DNA of 12,514 bases, from the NCBI GenBank assembly GCA_022600255.1, contig JAHZKU010000112.1, positions 1 through 12,514 of the forward strand, in the 5' to 3' direction. Of the stretch, positions 1-6,770 are shown piece after piece; the stretch's first letter is position 1; each line of letters starts with the position of its first letter. This stretch comes from Actinomycetes bacterium. GTDB lineage: Bacteria > Actinomycetota > Actinomycetes > S36-B12 > GCA-2699445. A program made the position numbers and the translations under genes. The notes beneath the pieces were generated by a model. The model did no database searches. It saw only the letters and a program-made list of their open reading frames with translations, and was not told the DNA's origin.

Positions 1-561
1 CGTTGGTTGACCAAGCTGGTCATCAACCACCGCGACCGTGGCGTGACCTTGCTCGAGTTTGAGCATCGTCTTCACAAAGTTGCCGCCGTGTTCGCTATAG
101 AGCCAAGCGGTGCGCACCACATAGGACCGGTCGGGCAGGATCTCACGAACCGCCAGTTCGCCAGCGAGTTTCGTCCGCCCATAGGCTGATTGGGGGTTCG
201 GGTCCGCAAGTTCGTTATAGGGCTCGGTCGCGTCGCCGGCGAAGACGTAGTCAGTGCTCACCTGAACCAACCACGTGTCGGACTGGTCAGCGCAGACCTG
301 GGCCAACACGCTCGGGCCCACGCCGTTGACCAACTGGGCTGTCGCTTCATCCGCTTCGGCAGCGTCCACAGCCGTATAGGCCGCGGCATTCACCACGACA
401 TCAGGGTGGTGCCTGCCAATGGCGGACTCTACTGAACTCACATCGGTGATGTCGATTTCAGGGAGGTCTAGGGCCACTACCGGATCATTCGAGTCGGCCA
501 AGACGTGCTGCAGATCGTTCCCAAGCTGCCCGGCCCCCCCGACGATGAGCCACCGCGTCAT
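1..561 (-). CDS. rfbD: dTDP-4-dehydrorhamnose reductase, C-terminus beyond window edge
   Basis: Last step of dTDP-L-rhamnose synthesis: NADPH-dependent reduction of dTDP-4-dehydro-L-rhamnose in the cytoplasm. The visible 187 residues are the N-terminal Rossmann part of a protein usually near 290 residues, so roughly the last third lies left of position 1. Seen directly: nucleotide-binding loop GGAGQLG (residues 8-14), NAAAYTAVDAAE (59-70), STDYVF (102-107) with the SDR catalytic Thr/Ser, and YGRTKLAGE (127-135) with the catalytic Tyr127 and Lys131. The ATG at 561 overlaps the TGA of rfbB (ATGA), so translation is probably coupled and the start is well fixed. The frame is open with no break through a run of seven Gs near the start. 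Family assignment is secure; the missing end cannot be assessed. Confidence 0.95.
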   Translation of the reverse strand, partial: MTRWLIVGGAGQLGNDLQHVLADSNDPVVALDLPEIDITDVSSVESAIGRHHPDVVVNAAAYTAVDAAEADEATAQLVNGVGPSVLAQVCADQSDTWLVQVSTDYVFAGDATEPYNELADPNPQSAYGRTKLAGELAVREILPDRSYVVRTAWLYSEHGGNFVKTMLKLEQGHATVAVVDDQLGQPT

Positions 562-1538
562 GAGTTGTTGCCTTTCAGTCGGCGCCACCAGTCCTGATTG
601 GTGCGGTACCAGTCAACTGTTTCAGCAAGTCCGGCGGTGAAATCGACCTGCGGCTGATAGCCAAGTTCGTCGTGAATCTTCCCGATGTCCACTGAGTAGC
701 GACGGTCATGACCGAGTCGATCCGCGACCGGTTTGACCATGTCCCAGTCTTGCCCCATGGCATCGAGCAGGAGTTTGGTGAGTTCCTTGTTGGACAACTC
801 CGTGCCACCACCGATGTTATAAACCTCACCGGCGCGACCCCCATCAAGGACCAACTGGATTCCGCGGCAGTGGTCATCAACATGCAGCCAATCCCGTCGG
901 TTGAGTCCGTCGCCGTAGAGCGGCACCTGCAGGCCGTCAATCAGATTGCTGATGAACAGAGGAATGACCTTTTCCGGGAACTGGTAAGGACCGTAGTTGT
1001 TCGAACAGCGTGTGATGCGCACGTCCAAACCGTGTGTCTGCGCATAGGCTCGCGCGATGAGGTCGGATCCAGCCTTCGAGGCTGCGTAGGGGGAGTTGGG
1101 AAGCAGCGGGTGATCTTCGACCCAGGAGCCCTCATCGATGGATCCATAGACTTCGTCAGTCGAAACGTGGACGAAGCGATCTATCCCAGTGTCGAGTGCT
1201 CCTTGCAGCAGAGTCTGTGTCCCCAACACATTGGTTTGGACAAAGGTGCTGGGCCCATCGATCGACCTGTCCACGTGTGACTCAGCGGCGAAGTGCACCA
1301 CCGCATCGTGGCCGGGCAGCACATCAGCGAGGAGTTCGGCATCAGCAATATCGCCGTGCACAAAGCGGTACCGCGAGTTGTCCGAGACTGGAGCGAGATT
1401 GGCCATGTTGCCCGCGTAGGTCAGCGCATCTAGCACCGTAACTTCAGCGTCCTCCCATCCGGCGTAGTCACCCTGTAGGAGATGCCGAACGTAGTTGGAG
1501 CCGATGAACCCGGCGGCGCCCGTGACGAGTACTTTCAT
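558..1538 (-). CDS. rfbB: dTDP-glucose 4,6-dehydratase
   Basis: Converts dTDP-D-glucose to dTDP-4-dehydro-6-deoxy-D-glucose using tightly bound NAD+, the second step of dTDP-rhamnose synthesis. Extended SDR enzyme of 326 residues, normal for the family. Seen: GAAGFIG (7-13) nucleotide loop, HFAAESHVDRS (82-92), the catalytic triplet T127-D128-E129 in STDEVYG, YAASK (Tyr151, Lys155), and the RCSNNYGPYQFPEK substrate stretch (177-190). ATG at 1538 is preceded by AAGGA five bases upstream, a good ribosome-binding site. First gene of an rfbB-rfbD unit (4-base overlap), divergent from rfbA. A homologous sugar-nucleotide 4,6-dehydratase with another substrate is the only serious alternative, made unlikely by the rfbA and rfbD neighbours. 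Confidence 0.97.
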   Translation of the reverse strand: MKVLVTGAAGFIGSNYVRHLLQGDYAGWEDAEVTVLDALTYAGNMANLAPVSDNSRYRFVHGDIADAELLADVLPGHDAVVHFAAESHVDRSIDGPSTFVQTNVLGTQTLLQGALDTGIDRFVHVSTDEVYGSIDEGSWVEDHPLLPNSPYAASKAGSDLIARAYAQTHGLDVRITRCSNNYGPYQFPEKVIPLFISNLIDGLQVPLYGDGLNRRDWLHVDDHCRGIQLVLDGGRAGEVYNIGGGTELSNKELTKLLLDAMGQDWDMVKPVADRLGHDRRYSVDIGKIHDELGYQPQVDFTAGLAETVDWYRTNQDWWRRLKGNNS

Positions 1539-1551
1539 GAAGTCCTTAGTA

Positions 1552-1580
1552 GGTTGTGGCGAAGCCCCTAGCCAACAACC
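1552..1580. promoter_or_regulatory. Imperfect inverted repeat upstream of rfbB
   Basis: Left arm GGTTGTGGC (1552-1560), right arm GCCAACAACC (1571-1580), pairing nine bases with a single bulged A, and a 10-base spacer. It lies 14 bases before the rfbB start, where the rfbB promoter or leader must be. It could be an operator or a 5' leader hairpin; the sequence alone does not decide. Confidence 0.35.
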
Positions 1581-1601
1581 AAAGTCAGCGGCGAGCCGGC
1601 G

Positions 1602-1615
1602 CTTGTCGTGACAAG
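1602..1615. promoter_or_regulatory. Perfect dyad CTTGTC-GT-GACAAG in the rfbB/rfbA control region
   Basis: Six-base perfect inverted repeat with a two-base centre, the geometry of a dimeric repressor or activator site. It sits centrally between the divergent rfbB and rfbA genes, about 40 bases upstream of the predicted rfbA -10 box, so it could affect both directions. No cognate regulator is encoded next to it. Confidence 0.4.
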
Positions 1616-1654
1616 GGTACTGGCACTGCGGCGGCGTTGGTATTCATCGAGCGA

Positions 1655-1660
1655 TAGAGT
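1655..1660 (+). promoter_or_regulatory. Predicted -10 box of rfbA (leaderless arrangement)
   Basis: TAGAGT is followed by seven bases and then the GTG at 1668, which would make the start codon the first transcribed codon. No good -35 at 16-18 bases spacing is visible. The same TAGNNT-to-start spacing occurs before four other genes here, which is the main support. Confidence 0.45.
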
Positions 1661-1667
1661 GCGGGTT

Positions 1668-2537
1668 GTGAAAGGCATCATTCTGGCCGGTGGTACCGGT
1701 TCTCGGCTGTGGCCGGTGACCCTTGGCGTTAGCAAGCAGTTGCTCCCGGTCTACGACAAACCGATGATTCACTACCCGCTGGGAACGCTCATGGCGGCTG
1801 GTCTCAAAGAGGTGCTGATCATCACCACCCCCGAGGACCAACCGGCGTTCCAACGTCTGCTGGGGGATGGCGCTGAGCTCGGAATGCAGCTTGAGTACAC
1901 AGCACAGCCGCGGCCCGAGGGGCTCGCGCAAGCGTTCCTCCTGGCTGAGGGTTTCTTGGCAGGGCAGGGCGCCGCGCTGGTCCTAGGCGACAACATCTTT
2001 AATGGTCCGGGGTTGGGCACCCAGTTGCGGGGCCTTACCGATCCGCCCGGAGGTCACGTGTTCGCCTACCGGGTCGCGGACCCGCAGGAGTACGGGGTCG
2101 TTGAGTTTGACGCAGAGGGCAGAGTGTTGTCCTTGGAGGAAAAGCCCGCACGTCCCAAGAGCCATTACGCGGTACCTGGCCTGTACTTCTATGCCAGTGA
2201 TGTGGTTGAGATCGCCAAGTCCGTCAAACCCAGTGCCCGCGGCGAACTAGAAATCACATCAGTCAATGAGGAGTACCTGCGACAGGGTCGCTTGGATGTC
2301 ACGGTGCTGCAGCGCGGGACAGCCTGGCTAGACACGGGTTCGTTCGAGACGCTCCATCAGGCGGGCGACTACGTTCGCGTTTTGGAAGAGCGTGCGGGTA
2401 CCAAAGTGAACTGCATTCAAGAGTTGGCTTGGCGCAACGGCTGGATTTCGGACGATCAGCTGCGTGATCTGGCAGAGCCGCTGCGCAAGAGTGGGTTTGG
2501 TGACTACCTGGTTGGGTTGCTGGAGGCCCAAGCCTAA
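1668..2537 (+). CDS. rfbA: Glucose-1-phosphate thymidylyltransferase
   Basis: Makes dTDP-glucose from dTTP and glucose-1-phosphate, the first step of the rhamnose pathway. From the GTG at 1668 the protein has 289 residues and begins MKGIILAGGTGSRLWPVT, the standard start of RmlA, with the GxGxR nucleotide signature. Also seen: KQLLPVYDKPMIHYPL, LGDNIFNGPGLG, EEKPARPKSHYAVPGLYFY and WLDTGSFETLHQA, all in the family order. The frame stays open further upstream to 1608, but those residues (rich in Arg) are not family-like; GTG at 1659 is a second alternative, but it overlaps the -10 box. There is no clear Shine-Dalgarno, consistent with leaderless translation. Divergent from rfbB; it converges on the HisA-like gene across 110 bases that hold only weak short hairpins. 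Confidence 0.95.
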   Translation: MKGIILAGGTGSRLWPVTLGVSKQLLPVYDKPMIHYPLGTLMAAGLKEVLIITTPEDQPAFQRLLGDGAELGMQLEYTAQPRPEGLAQAFLLAEGFLAGQGAALVLGDNIFNGPGLGTQLRGLTDPPGGHVFAYRVADPQEYGVVEFDAEGRVLSLEEKPARPKSHYAVPGLYFYASDVVEIAKSVKPSARGELEITSVNEEYLRQGRLDVTVLQRGTAWLDTGSFETLHQAGDYVRVLEERAGTKVNCIQELAWRNGWISDDQLRDLAEPLRKSGFGDYLVGLLEAQA

Positions 2538-2647
2538 TCGTGCCGAACACTAGGCCTGCTGCAGGCGTGGAGTACCGGGCTGCTAGCGGCTGTACGGGTT
2601 CCGATGAAACGGGCAATCATCCCTTTGGGGGTCGCAATTGTGCAAGC

Positions 2648-3424
2648 CTAGATGTCGCCCAGGCTGGTCTCAGAAGCTGATGGCGGCGCCCAGATGTAGG
2701 GGTCATAGCGGGGTTCGATAGCGGCCTTGGCCTCGGCGAGGGTGAAGGCCCCCGACTCCAGCCCGGTATCTACGGCTACGCCGACCAAACCCTGCGAGCT
2801 GAGATCCACGAGTTGGTGTAAATCCTCTAGGTGAGTCACGCCGGAGAACGTGATGACCGGTGGTTTCACTGATTCACAAACCGCAGCCAATAGGTGCAGA
2901 CTCTTGTGTCTCCAGTGGCCGTGCCGATCAGTATTCAAGACAACGTATTGCCCAACACCAAGGTCTTCGATCCGCTCCAGCAGACTCCAAAGGTCCGAGC
3001 CGTCGCGCGCCGTTGCGTGACTGGACAGCATCCCCTCGTGAACTCCGACCTTAACCGCAATCTTGGGGCCGTGCTCTTGGACGGCCTCGGCCAGCCAAGG
3101 CACCGTGGCATCCACGACTGCGTGCTGCACGCCGGCGTCCAAGGACTGGCTGAGTTCGGCAAGAGACGTCACGCCACCCTCGAAATCGGCCTGCGCTCGG
3201 CCGTGCACCGTATTGATGGCTTTGGCGATGGCGGCGTAGTTCTTGTTTTGGCCGTCACCATCTTGGAAGTACAGTCGACGTGCGCCGAGGCCTACCCACT
3301 TCTTGGCCACGATATCCGGCGTGCTGAACTGTGCGGGCCCAGCTTGCGGCCCAGGCGCTGGGGGAAGTTGCGCCTGCCCGTCGCGGACGGTGACGAGTGG
3401 GATCACGAAGGTGTTGACGTGCAT
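2648..3424 (-). CDS. HisA/PriA-like (beta/alpha)8-barrel protein, apparent catalytic residues lost
   Basis: 258 residues resembling the histidine/tryptophan pathway isomerase HisA/PriA along most of its length: VTVRDGQ (11-17), GARRLYFQDGDG (47-58), FEGGV (81-85), EHGPKIAV (117-124), ARDGSDLWSLLERI (139-152), TFSGVTHLEDL (192-202), GAFTLAEA (225-232). Against remembered PriA sequences, the N-terminal catalytic Asp of the LPAVDV motif is Thr12 here, and the second one in VGLDV is Gly127. The phosphate-site SGG of strand 7 reads FSG (193-195), and the TDxTKDGT loop reads NTDRHGH (164-170). So it is probably not a working ProFAR isomerase: a pseudoenzyme, or a barrel with another substrate. The tail after residue 238 (RYDPYIWAPP and beyond) extends past the usual end. 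No other his or trp genes are nearby. The ATG at 3424 has a TAGGCT box seven bases before it. Fold assignment is good; function unknown. Confidence 0.8.
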   Translation of the reverse strand: MHVNTFVIPLVTVRDGQAQLPPAPGPQAGPAQFSTPDIVAKKWVGLGARRLYFQDGDGQNKNYAAIAKAINTVHGRAQADFEGGVTSLAELSQSLDAGVQHAVVDATVPWLAEAVQEHGPKIAVKVGVHEGMLSSHATARDGSDLWSLLERIEDLGVGQYVVLNTDRHGHWRHKSLHLLAAVCESVKPPVITFSGVTHLEDLHQLVDLSSQGLVGVAVDTGLESGAFTLAEAKAAIEPRYDPYIWAPPSASETSLGDI

Positions 3425-3431
3425 GTCCGTC

Positions 3432-3437
3432 AGCCTA
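3432..3437 (-). promoter_or_regulatory. Predicted -10 box of the HisA-like gene (leaderless arrangement)
   Basis: On the minus strand TAGGCT is followed by GACGGAC and then the ATG at 3424. The same hexamer with the same seven-base gap occurs before the divergent DUF2277 gene 55 bases away. No convincing -35 is visible. Confidence 0.5.
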
Positions 3438-3467
3438 GCGGGCCAGACACCTGCGTGTTGGTCGATC

Positions 3468-3497
3468 TTGAGCGGGCTGGGATCCGATCGCTAGGCT
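3468..3497 (+). promoter_or_regulatory. Predicted promoter of the DUF2277 gene
   Basis: TTGAGC (3468-3473), an 18-base spacer and TAGGCT (3492-3497), then GACCAAG and the ATG at 3505. Initiation seven or eight bases after the -10 box would start the mRNA at the start codon. This is the best -35/-10 pair in the window. Confidence 0.55.
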
Positions 3498-3504
3498 GAC
3501 CAAG

Positions 3505-3750
3505 ATGTGCAGAAACATCACGACGCTGCGTGGCCTAGAACCTGCGGCAACCGAGCCCGAAATCGAAGCCGCTGCGGCGCAGTACGTCCGGAAGGTCAGT
3601 GGAGTCACGAAAGTCTCTGCAGCAACCGAGCCGGCCTTTTCGGCTGCTGTTGCGCTGATCGCCGCTGCCACCGAGCAACTGCTTGCCGACCTGCCCCAGC
3701 GCCGGACACCGCCCAAGATTGAGCCGCCACTGCGCCGCCTGCATGGTTGA
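3505..3750 (+). CDS. DUF2277 family protein
   Basis: 81-residue soluble protein of unknown function. It matches DUF2277 as I remember the family: start MCRNI(T/R)TL, an acidic helix EPAATEPEIEAAAAQYVRKV (12-31), then SGVTK and a second Ala-rich helix TEPAFSAAVALIAAATEQLL (41-60), and a basic, Pro-rich end. Members are usually about 80-95 residues, so it is full length. The start is fixed by the family N-terminus and by the predicted promoter directly before it; no ribosome-binding site is present. A DUF2461 gene follows 61 bases later but appears to have its own promoter. Function not known. Confidence 0.85.
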   Translation: MCRNITTLRGLEPAATEPEIEAAAAQYVRKVSGVTKVSAATEPAFSAAVALIAAATEQLLADLPQRRTPPKIEPPLRRLHG

Positions 3751-3799
3751 CCTTTTCCACCACTCCTCTGCGGCGGACCCCTACGAGCCGTCGGTGTTC

Positions 3800-3805
3800 T
3801 AGATT
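3800..3805 (+). promoter_or_regulatory. Predicted -10 box of the DUF2461 gene (leaderless arrangement)
   Basis: TAGATT followed by six bases and then the ATG at 3812. There is no ribosome-binding site between the box and the start. A -35 is not evident. Confidence 0.45.
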
Positions 3806-3811
3806 CAGGCA

Positions 3812-4507
3812 ATGAGGAACTTTTCTGGATACAGCACGGAGGCGCTCGGCCTTCTTTCGCAGATTGGTGCGGGAGACAAGGCGTTCTTCGCGAGCCACAA
3901 GAAGGCCTATGAGACGCAGATCGCTACTCCCACGAAGGCCTTTGTGTCCGATCTGGGGGCCGCATTGGCGGCCGGTTGTGCGCCTGGAATCGTGGCGGTT
4001 CCGCGTGCCAACGGATCGATTGCGCCGATCAACAATGACTTGCGGTTTGCTCCGGACCGACCCCCATACAAGGACAATCTGCTGCTCCGGTTCTGGCGCG
4101 GATCAGACAAGAAATTGGCGCCGACGCTCTTCGTTCGAATCCGTGAGCGAGATGTCGGATTTGCCTGTGGGGTCGGGTTGGATTCCGTCGGCTTGGCCGC
4201 TTGGCGGGAAGCCGTTGCCTCCGACGCGGGGGCGGAGTTGGCGGACCTGTTGAAGCGGCTCGGGCAAGGGCGAGAGCTTGAAACTGTGGGTCAAGAACTC
4301 AAGCGTGTCCCCAAGCCGTACGCGAACGAGCACCCTAGAGCAAATCTACTGAAGCACAAGTCGCTACAGGCCCGGTGGCTGGAACCAGTGCCGGATGAAA
4401 TCCACTCAGCGGCGTTTGTGCCGTACTGCGCGAGCCAGTTGAAGTTGGCCGTAGGCGTGCTGGACTGGCTTAGTAATCACGTGGTGGTACCGCCAGAGAC
4501 GGATTGA
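3812..4507 (+). CDS. DUF2461 family protein
   Basis: 231-residue soluble protein matching DUF2461 (TIGR02453-type), whose function is not established. Seen in family order: N-terminal helix ending FFASHKKAYETQIATP (25-40; usually WFxxNKxxYE), NNDLRFAPDRPPYKDN (73-88) corresponding to the conserved RFSKDKSPYKTN block, a central beta region LFVRIRERDVGFACGVG, and LKRVPKPYANEHPRANLLKHKSL (163-185) corresponding to the C-terminal KRVPKGYxxDHPxxxLL block. Length is normal. No SD sequence; start chosen from the family N-terminus and the -10 box. It converges with the fusion-protein gene, separated by 54 bases. Confidence 0.85.
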   Translation: MRNFSGYSTEALGLLSQIGAGDKAFFASHKKAYETQIATPTKAFVSDLGAALAAGCAPGIVAVPRANGSIAPINNDLRFAPDRPPYKDNLLLRFWRGSDKKLAPTLFVRIRERDVGFACGVGLDSVGLAAWREAVASDAGAELADLLKRLGQGRELETVGQELKRVPKPYANEHPRANLLKHKSLQARWLEPVPDEIHSAAFVPYCASQLKLAVGVLDWLSNHVVVPPETD

Positions 4508-4530
4508 CACCGAATCTGACCACCGTAGGG

Positions 4531-4557
4531 CCACGCTCTTACCGGCTGGCAGTGTGG
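4531..4557. terminator. Possible bidirectional terminator hairpin
   Basis: Arms CCACGCT (4531-4537) and AGTGTGG (4551-4557) pair over seven bases with one G-U, loop 13 bases. It lies between two convergent genes. No T tract follows on either strand, so intrinsic termination would be inefficient. Confidence 0.3.
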
Positions 4558-4561
4558 GGGT

Positions 4562-5578
4562 CTACGATCCGGCGTATTCACTAGGCATCGGTGGCCTACT
4601 GACCACACTGGCCAGTTCACGTGGTTCCCGCTGCATTGGAGGCATGGGGCGAACCTGTTCCGGCTTGGCCGTGCGCAGGTCAACCTCTTTCTCCGTCCAG
4701 TGTGCTGCCAATCGCCGCAACACCCGGCGCCAGGCTTGCGCGAAATAGGTCTTGGCGCGTTCCCAATCCGGGCCTTCCCCGAATCCGCAATGCGTGAGGT
4801 TGAGGGTTGCGCCAGTTTCACTGGAACTGAACTCGATAACCACCCAGGTCTGCGCCGCACCCAAGCCGAGATGTGCGGGGGTGTTCCACGTGAACGAAAG
4901 GAATCTGTCCGGCACGTAACTGAGAATCTTGCACGCCTCTGAACCGCGTGCCCCAAGGGGCCCGTCCGGTGAAAAGATGAGTTCGTAGGCACCTCCGACG
5001 CACAGGTCGATGGTCGCCTCGGGCACCGACCACCATTGCTGCAGGGCTGCGCTGTCTGTCCAGGCCTGGAACAGGGCGCCCACGCTGGTGTCGACATCTT
5101 GGCGGAACGTCAGGGTTCCCGTCTCCGGCCCACCGATTTGGACCTGCGGTGACTTCACGACGGCCAGATACTGCCGCACCATGGCTGGTGTCATGATTTC
5201 CAGCATCACCGTGTCTTCGATCCAGGCTTCAATGATGTTGAAGCCGCCGCGATCCTGCACAGTGGCTTGCCAGCCCTGCGCCTGCACGATGCCGAATACC
5301 TGCTCCGCAGTGAGATCCACCGACAGGGCCGCGTGTGTCGCCGTGGCCTTTGCCGCGAAGAGGTTTCTTTGGAAGCGAGCTTGCCCATTGCCATCCCCTG
5401 GCACCATCTCCGTGCCGTGCGGGTAGATCTCGATGGCGGTGCCTGCTTGGTCCGGTGCCCAGGCAATGAAGCCGCCGTCCCAGGGGCCGAATCGGCTGAC
5501 CCGGCCATTGATCAAGGTCGCGATGACCTCCGCCACCCGTTTTGGGTTCTTTGCCGTGAATGAAACATGATGCAGCAT
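4562..5578 (-). CDS. Fusion protein: VOC (glyoxalase-like) domain + AHSA1/SRPBCC domain
   Basis: 338 residues with two recognisable parts. Residues 1-135 are a vicinal-oxygen-chelate domain: MLHHVSFTAKNPKRVAEVIA opening, AIEIYPHG (48-55), THAALSV (81-87), GWQATVQDRGGFNIIEAWIEDTVMLEIMTP (102-131), with His4, Glu50, His82 and Glu127 as candidate metal ligands. Residues 152-296 are an AHSA1-type START-like domain: FRQDVDTSVGALFQAWTDSAALQQWW (158-183), GGAYELIF (195-202), DRFLSFTW (224-231), VVIEFSSSETGATLNLTH (246-263) and FAQAWRRVLRRLAAHW (279-294). A low-complexity Pro/Met tail follows. VOC proteins act on small molecules through a metal, and AHSA1-like proteins bind small hydrophobic ligands, so a ligand-modification or resistance role is possible, but the substrate is unknown. 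No clear ribosome-binding site; ATG at 5578 fits the VOC start. It could be co-transcribed with the lipoprotein gene 79 bases upstream. Confidence 0.8.
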   Translation of the reverse strand: MLHHVSFTAKNPKRVAEVIATLINGRVSRFGPWDGGFIAWAPDQAGTAIEIYPHGTEMVPGDGNGQARFQRNLFAAKATATHAALSVDLTAEQVFGIVQAQGWQATVQDRGGFNIIEAWIEDTVMLEIMTPAMVRQYLAVVKSPQVQIGGPETGTLTFRQDVDTSVGALFQAWTDSAALQQWWSVPEATIDLCVGGAYELIFSPDGPLGARGSEACKILSYVPDRFLSFTWNTPAHLGLGAAQTWVVIEFSSSETGATLNLTHCGFGEGPDWERAKTYFAQAWRRVLRRLAAHWTEKEVDLRTAKPEQVRPMPPMQREPRELASVVSRPPMPSEYAGS

Positions 5579-5593
5579 TTCATCACTTTGACA

Positions 5594-5626
5594 TTTCCCG
5601 CGTGGCGTCGTCAGGAAAACGGGAAA
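5594..5626. promoter_or_regulatory. Inverted repeat TTTCCCG / CGGGAAA between lipoprotein and fusion gene
   Basis: Perfect seven-base arms at 5594-5600 and 5620-5626, 19-base spacer. It lies just upstream of the VOC-AHSA1 start and downstream of the lipoprotein stop, both on the minus strand. No T tract follows, so an operator is as likely as a weak terminator. Confidence 0.3.
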
Positions 5627-5657
5627 ACTGTGCTGCGGTAAGTCGCACGGGCGCCGC

Positions 5658-6647
5658 TCACTGCAGTCGTGCGCGCATGAACTCCTGGCGGTCGGACCTC
5701 GGGCATTGCCAAACCAAGACGCCCCTGGTGAAACCGAGCGGTTCAGCGTTCTGGCAGGTCGCGACCTCGGTCACGCCCCCGTCCTCGCCGGAGGTGGTTC
5801 GGTGCAACTGGGCTGTCCAGCCTGAGCGCGTCTTGGTCAGGATGGCGACATGATTGTCGTCCCCCACCGTGTGCCCGGCCGGTTTCGTGGGGTCACCCCA
5901 TTGCACCGCACCGTTAGCCGCCAGCACGCCATGGCCGGCGGTCCAGAAGCCGGTTCCCGCAGCGGTTGCCCATTTGCTGGTCTTCCCCTTGAGGCCGGAG
6001 CGGGCATTGATGGAACGTCCGTCGGTTAGGTCGAAGTGGGCCCTGCCGCCGGCCTGATCGGTGACCACCGCTGCGCCCAACGTGGCCCGCATGGTATCCC
6101 CCGGTTCACCCCGCCACATCTCAGTGCCGGAGGTTGTGCTGATCACGATGGGAACTGAATCCGTGCGTAGCAGTCCGGTGCCAGTGCCCCGAATGGGCTG
6201 GAACCTGTTGCCTTGGGTTGGCAACGTCCACAGGATGCTGCCCGACTCAGCGGTCAGACCCGCTACCAGGGCTTCGGATGAAGGTAGCCGGAGTTCGACG
6301 ATGACAACATCGGCGTCCAGGCCGATCACCTTGACTGCTGCGCCTGCAAACCGTTCTTCGCTCGACCAGATCGTGCGCGGGTTGTCTGCGTCCAAGACCC
6401 GGACCGATGCGGTACCGGCCGTCGGCGTTGCTGCCACCACAATGGAGCCAGCGGTTGTGCCCACCACCGTTTCTCCGTCGCGCAGCGGGTGGGACTTGGC
6501 TATGCCGTCCGGCAACTGGGTATCCCCTGCTGCCGTAATCGGATCTTCAGGAGTCGGGCCGCCTTGTGTTGAAGTGCAGCCCGCCAGGGTCGCGCCACCA
6601 GCGGCCAGCAACACCGCGAGGGCGGCAGGCCACACCCGGTGCTTCAT
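5658..6647 (-). CDS. Secreted lipoprotein with beta-propeller-like (PQQ-type) repeats
   Basis: 329 residues from the ATG at 6647, which has an excellent ribosome-binding site (AAAGGAGG, five bases before). Residues 1-24 are a lipoprotein signal: MKHR, a hydrophobic Ala/Leu core, and lipobox LAGC with Cys24 as the lipidated residue. After a Thr/Pro/Gly-rich linker come short repeated strands typical of PQQ/WD-like propellers: TVVGTTAGSIVVAA (60-73), VRVLDADNPRTIWSS, GLTAESGSILWTLPT, VISTTSGTEMWRGEP, VLAANGAVQWGDP and VAILTKTRSGWTAQLHRT. I place it on the outer face of the membrane as a binding or scaffold protein; no catalytic motif is seen. It resembles BamB-like or PQQ-binding proteins only in its repeats, so I give no gene symbol. 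The frame is open for another 104 residues upstream, but those are not signal-like. Confidence 0.75.
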   Translation of the reverse strand: MKHRVWPAALAVLLAAGGATLAGCTSTQGGPTPEDPITAAGDTQLPDGIAKSHPLRDGETVVGTTAGSIVVAATPTAGTASVRVLDADNPRTIWSSEERFAGAAVKVIGLDADVVIVELRLPSSEALVAGLTAESGSILWTLPTQGNRFQPIRGTGTGLLRTDSVPIVISTTSGTEMWRGEPGDTMRATLGAAVVTDQAGGRAHFDLTDGRSINARSGLKGKTSKWATAAGTGFWTAGHGVLAANGAVQWGDPTKPAGHTVGDDNHVAILTKTRSGWTAQLHRTTSGEDGGVTEVATCQNAEPLGFTRGVLVWQCPRSDRQEFMRARLQ

Positions 6648-6652
6648 GGCTA

Positions 6653-6673
6653 CCTCCTTTGGCTGCCACTCTA
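6653..6673 (-). promoter_or_regulatory. Ribosome-binding site and possible -10 box of the lipoprotein gene
   Basis: AAAGGAGG (6660 to 6653 on the minus strand), spacing five to the ATG, is the strongest Shine-Dalgarno in the window and decides the lipoprotein start. TAGAGT (6673 to 6668) lies just upstream and would give a leader of about 13 bases; no good -35 is present. Confidence 0.55.
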
Positions 6674-6743
6674 GAGCTTGGACGCACGCGCATCGGTCGA
6701 CTTGATCGGGATGTCTAGAGATTGAATCCCGGGACCGGTAACT

Positions 6744-6770
6744 GTCCGTGGAGTTTGGGGTCCCCCGGAC
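6744..6770. promoter_or_regulatory. Dyad element in the lipoprotein/MFS control region
   Basis: GTCCGTGG (6744-6751) and CCCCGGAC (6763-6770) pair as 5 + 2 bases around one mismatch. Further GGAC/GTCC words at 6733 and 6759 could pair in competing ways. It lies between the divergent lipoprotein and transporter genes. The role is only inferred from position. Confidence 0.25.

Noticed and set aside
708..1280. Long plus-strand frame inside rfbB
   Set aside because: It is antisense to a clearly conserved enzyme and shows no motif, signal or ribosome-binding site.
2894..3499. 201-residue plus-strand frame opposite the HisA-like gene
   Set aside because: The opposite strand has clear HisA/PriA family similarity, and this frame resembles nothing.
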